A stretch of DNA of 60,000 nucleotides from Antedon mediterranea (taxonomy: Eukaryota > Echinodermata > Crinoidea > Comatulida > Antedonidae). The translations under genes were made by a program, and so were the position numbers. The notes beneath the pieces were generated by a model. It did not search any database. It saw nothing but the letters and a program-made list of their open reading frames with translations, and had not been told where the DNA came from. Shown in pieces: positions 56,432 to 60,000 of the stretch (position 1 is the first letter of the stretch; the number at the start of each line of letters is the position of its first letter). The DNA lies in the NCBI RefSeq assembly GCF_964355755.1, contig NC_092672.1, positions 27,402,501-27,462,500 on the forward strand, read 5' to 3'.

Positions 56432-57527
56432 TGTGGGGATTAATCTAATCATGTGATAATTAAATACTGCCCCCTATAGGTGTTGCTGCCCCCTATAATT
56501 GTAACAGTCTTTTTCAAATGATTTGCTTTCTTTTGTATTCATGAACCGGTCAAGGAAGCAGATAGTTTTGTCTCTTATTTAATTAAAGATCTGATTAAAA
56601 GGTAATACTCTACTTTATACATATATTACTTTGTTATACATTTATAAGATTCTGTTATGTTTAAGAAACATTAATGTTGTATTTTAAGATGATTGCATTC
56701 ATAGGCCTAGACATTTGTTTTGGGTTAACCTTGACTCATGGAATGTGCAGTTAGAAAGCCTATTGAATAGTATTGTGTTACAATCTTTGAACTAGGATTT
56801 TATGCCATATAATGTTATAATATATACTTTTGTGATAAACCTTCTTTGTATTAACAAAATATGTTTAGATAGATTTAGTAATGTTTAGTTTATAGAAGAT
56901 AGTTTCTAGTTAACAGTTTGTATAAAATAGTTCATCCTACAGTTCACACTTGATTAATTTGTATACACGAGGCTACCATGCTCGTGATAGATCGTCATGT
57001 AGTGCGCCCTCTATTTATCATACAAAATGGCTGCGCCCATGGATTTGTTATTGTTTATATATTTTACACAAACATAAGATTATAACTCCTTGATTCAATG
57101 AATAGACTAAGTTTAGTATTCAAATAGTGTGAGTAAATTCCAACATGCATTTATTCTAGTAATATAATAGTAATATTCAGGCACTTATGATGCAATTGTG
57201 TAGGTAATTAATTAGGTATTTGTATACTCTAACAAAGTATACAGAGGCTGTTTAGGTAGACGTGCCGTTTGATGTAATAGTCGCAGTCCTCAGAGAGAAT
57301 CCTTTTTATTAGAGTCGCCTGTTAAGTGAGGTCCTTACTAAGAATTGGCTTGTATTTTAGAATATTATTTACTTTTGTTTCTCATTGTATTTATTTTGTG
57401 GTTTTCAGGACCATACTGATCTCTATTGTTATGCTAAAAACAAATTAAAACCAAATACACCACCGGACCGTGGTAAAAGTGAGAAAAGGCGTGTTTTTCC
57501 TTTTGTGTTGTCGTCCACATCCTTACA
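56432..57527 (+). repeat. 3' LTR of the plus-strand gypsy element
   Basis: A 1,096-bp copy of the 5' LTR, ending CCTTACA. It is about 99.4% identical to its partner by eye. Confidence 0.95.
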
Positions 57528-57734
57528 CGTATTTACCTTAAATGGTGTTAGTACACAACAGAATATTTCTCTCCTGTTATGTAACGAACATTACAGAATT
57601 GCTGGCTTTTCTGTGTATGCAGTGCATTATTGTTGACTTCTCTCTTTGTAAAACCATTACATTTAGACACCATACGTTTTTGTAAAGTGTACCAATGATT
57701 TCTTGAACGAGTAGATCTTGTTGTAAACATAAAT

Positions 57735-58195
57735 ATGACAACTGAATAATATAAATCAAGATATAAAGACATGGACACAATGTAGACAAACCTCCTCAAG
57801 ATAAACATGGTGTCAAGGGCTATCGACATTTCCCTAATCAAAGCTAATCAGCAACTATAAAATATTGCTTATGCACAATTTCAATATGGTGGGAAGGTTT
57901 AATGAAGTTGTGCCTCCGGCAGTATGTGGGAATCAAGACTTCATGTTTATTCAATCACATTATCCTATTATATTGTGGCAATTTAAACCAGAAAGGATGG
58001 ATCAAAAAGATGGTTATATAATAGTTGAGTAGAATCCAAATGAACCAACCTATTTAAAACTGACCTGGCCTTTGGATGAGTCTTTGTTGTTGATAAAAAT
58101 GATTTTATAATGATTGATGTCTTTAGACAAGCAGATGCATTCTTAAAGTGTTATGAAAATCACAAACAAAGTATGACCAATATTATAAATTAGCC
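57735..58195 (+). pseudogene. Mab-21-like copy F, N-terminal pseudogene
   Basis: The ATG at 57735 aligns with the family start, but stops appear within a few codons (MTTE, stop; then SRYKDMDTM, stop). Further on it reads NMVGRFNEVVPPAVCGNQDF, IILWQFKP, DGYIIVE, stop, and TWPLDESL. The first acid of DxD is changed to N (GNQDFM). Homology fades after about 58195, and no helical half or extension is found. It is an older, dead copy, directly downstream of the young gypsy insertion. Confidence 0.85.
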
Positions 58196-58942
58196 AATTG
58201 ATTTACCATCGATATATTCTTAATTTTCTAGTTTTATAATTATTCCATACAATGCTGTAATATTTAAAGTATTTATTTTATATATTTTAAGATCTATCAA
58301 TGGAAATTCTAAGCGTTTTAGGCTATCCCTTTTAATTTGTTCTCCCAATAATCATGTCATTTTATTGTAATAGGAATGGACAGTAACAATAACAATAATA
58401 GTATATATATTACAAACTGCACTAACGATATATAATAGTGTCGGCACACTGTCTGCAGATTGGATATATGTTTATATATTCAATTTTGATCTTTTAGTTC
58501 CATTAATAAAATTATTCCAAAATATTATAATAGGTCCATATGTGTTTTTATTATATTCTTTTAGGTTACTAGGTTACCATTTATATCTTGGCACAATACA
58601 CATTGTAACATAGATTGTATTGTTATGTTTATTGATTGCCATTCATCGTTCCTTCCAATGAATCATTAGCTGAATTAACATATTCTTTAACATTGAAAGC
58701 TGAGTCTCTTGTGTATATTGTGTGTTGTGCATCTCAATAAGCACTGGGGTGTAACAGTCGTTTATACTAATTCAACATTCCTAACTAATATTTGGCTTTC
58801 AGTACTTAGTGTTTCCTGCATAGATTGCTGTTATTTTTGTTGTACACGCACTGGAAACAACAGTTAGTTTGATTGATTGCGGATTGAAATTTAACCAGTA
58901 AATTAGAACAGAATTATTCAGCTGTAAATAAATCAACCCGTG
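58196..58942. other. non-coding; ACTGGAAACAA block near the right end
   Basis: AT-rich spacer. ACTGGAAACAA at 58850-58860 and the TTGCTGTTAT block before it match the copy C upstream region, which suggests another family 5' flank. Confidence 0.4.
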
Positions 58943-58995
58943 ATGGAGACAATTGCAGATATTCGCCATAAGATGGCGTCAAGGCATCAGACTAA
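58943..58995 (+). pseudogene. possible Mab-21-like copy G, start remnant
   Basis: The reading METIADIRHKMASRHQ resembles LDTIADKFLKMAIGSRF at the start of copy A, with clear nucleotide similarity over about 45 bases. It is preceded by the family upstream block 83 bases earlier. The frame stops at once and nothing more follows. This call rests on a short match plus context. Confidence 0.4.
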
Positions 58996-59394
58996 CTGAA
59001 CGTGTGATGTTATGTTTAAAAAGTATGTTATGCGGAGAAAGACCACATAGGTTTTGGTGAGCATCTGGTTCATTATTAACTATACAACTAACTATATTAG
59101 TTAATGTTTACGTTAGCAAAGATGGAAAAGCCCAAGCTTTCTCCTACTTGTTTTTTCCTATATAATATGAACGGCTAGGCCAGACAGCCTATAGTTTTTG
59201 TTTTTTTCACAGGACCGGCCAATATAGGTTTCATTAATTGCAATGTTAGTGTTGATAAGAATTTACCGAGAACCATATATTGACGTGTTATGGATGTATA
59301 TGATTTCAGAACAATTGCGAGATTTACGATTTTGACGCGGGCGCTTGCCGTACAGCCGTCGCCGTGGATTGCTGTAGCAAAGGTATTTGTTAAA

Positions 59395-59757
59395 TAAAAG
59401 ATATATGTACCCGTCATTTCAATATTGCTATTTTGACCTGCTTTAGACTTACATTTTCACGTTAAGTTAAAGATTTAACGTATAGTTTGCCGGTGTAAAA
59501 CGTTTTCAAATCAGTTAAAAACTCATATTTTTATTTATAATTAATGTATTGATTATGACCATAAACATTTTCGCCAAAGTAGGCCTATATTGTCGGCAAA
59601 GTATCTTGTTGGTTAAATGTAACCTTTCGGTCTATTGTCTGCCGGGAAATTGTATGGAATACCATTGTATGTCGGCCAACCGTATAAATGACAGAAAAAT
59701 AGCGTCTAATGCAGATCAAATTAGCAACTGAAATGACGGGCACCTATCTCTTGTATG
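59395..59757. mobile_element. fold-back / MITE-like element
   Basis: The left arm carries ACCCGTCATTTCA, then TTTGACCTGC and TTTAGAC. The right arm carries the reverse complements in mirror order (GTCTAATGCAGATCAAATT, then TGAAATGACGGG). The arms are about 60 bp, imperfect, with roughly 240 bp between them. It is non-coding. The target duplication was not resolved. Confidence 0.6.
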
Positions 59758-60000
59758 TAACAACAGTGAAAACTCACGAGGTACATTTAGCTAAGCACAC
59801 TTTGAATTGAAGTCACAGCAATTTACCGCGACAGCGAAATCTTGAAATTGTTCTAAAATCATATGTACATATCATCCTATACGTTGTCAAAATATGGTTC
59901 TCGATAAAGTTGTCCTTTAACATAGGCTTTATTTTATTTTTGCTTTGTTTCTTATTGTTAGAAACCCTGACTGCTTAAGAAGAAATAAAAACAAGGTATA
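59758..60000. other. window end, nothing recognised
   Basis: No coding or repeat signature could be assigned in the last 240 bases. Confidence 0.3.

Larger units (their letters stand above)
50373..57527 (+). mobile_element. young, nearly intact Ty3/gypsy LTR retrotransposon
   Basis: The 7,155-bp element has LTRs 50373-51469 and 56432-57527 that differ by about six substitutions and one indel by eye, so it inserted recently. The order is LTR, tRNA-Leu-type primer-binding site, gag, pol in the -1 frame, polypurine tract, LTR. There is no envelope gene. Flanks are CATA on the left and CGTA on the right, which could be one 4-bp duplication with a CpG transition. It sits about 200 bp upstream of the start of pseudogene F. 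Confidence 0.95.

Overview
The window is AT-rich animal DNA. It has long non-coding stretches, spliced genes, microsatellites and many decayed retroelements, and no bacterial gene organisation. The 8-mer TAGGCCTA recurs unusually often. Together with the mix of retroelement relics and a lineage-expanded Mab-21 gene family, this suggests a marine invertebrate, perhaps an echinoderm or other non-vertebrate deuterostome. That placement is an inference, not a demonstrated fact.

Layout. 0-5.2 kb: a non-LTR reverse transcriptase fragment at the left edge, then the 5' part of a minus-strand C-type lectin gene. Three phase-compatible exons encode a signal peptide, an acidic linker and the first half of a C-type lectin domain. 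A tRNA-derived SINE lies in one intron. 8.2-12.3 kb: a complete but coding-defective Ty3/gypsy element on the minus strand, with 145-bp LTRs and target duplication GGAAG. 12.3-13.8 kb: a decayed L1-like element. 15.3-59 kb: a same-strand array of a Mab-21/cGAS-like gene family. 50.4-57.5 kb: a young, almost intact Ty3/gypsy element with LTRs of about 1.1 kb.

The Mab-21-like array is the main biological content. Copy A (16927-18960) is an intact single-exon gene of 677 codons. Copy B (22699-23427) is a partial duplicate with a 1.7-kb internal deletion and frameshifts. Copy E (27.0-29.1 kb) is a heavily decayed copy. Copy C (32273-37871) is open in both halves but split by a 3.5-kb terminal-inverted-repeat transposon. 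D1 (42.9 kb), D2 (46.3-47.0 kb, an intact C-terminal exon-like piece), F (57.7-58.2 kb) and a possible G (58.9 kb) are fragments. Copies A and C keep nucleotidyltransferase-type GS and DxD motifs, the EWRLSFS signature and a helical C-terminal extension. They therefore resemble cGAS-like receptors, innate sensors that make cyclic nucleotide signals. Activity is not shown by the sequence.

The rest is mobile DNA and its debris: a TIR element carrying a nested solo LTR (38.5-40.1 kb), several fold-back MITE-like elements, a 3.5-kb TIR element with an internal satellite-like array, at least six non-LTR retrotransposon fragments, and local duplications of the flanks of the Mab-21 genes.
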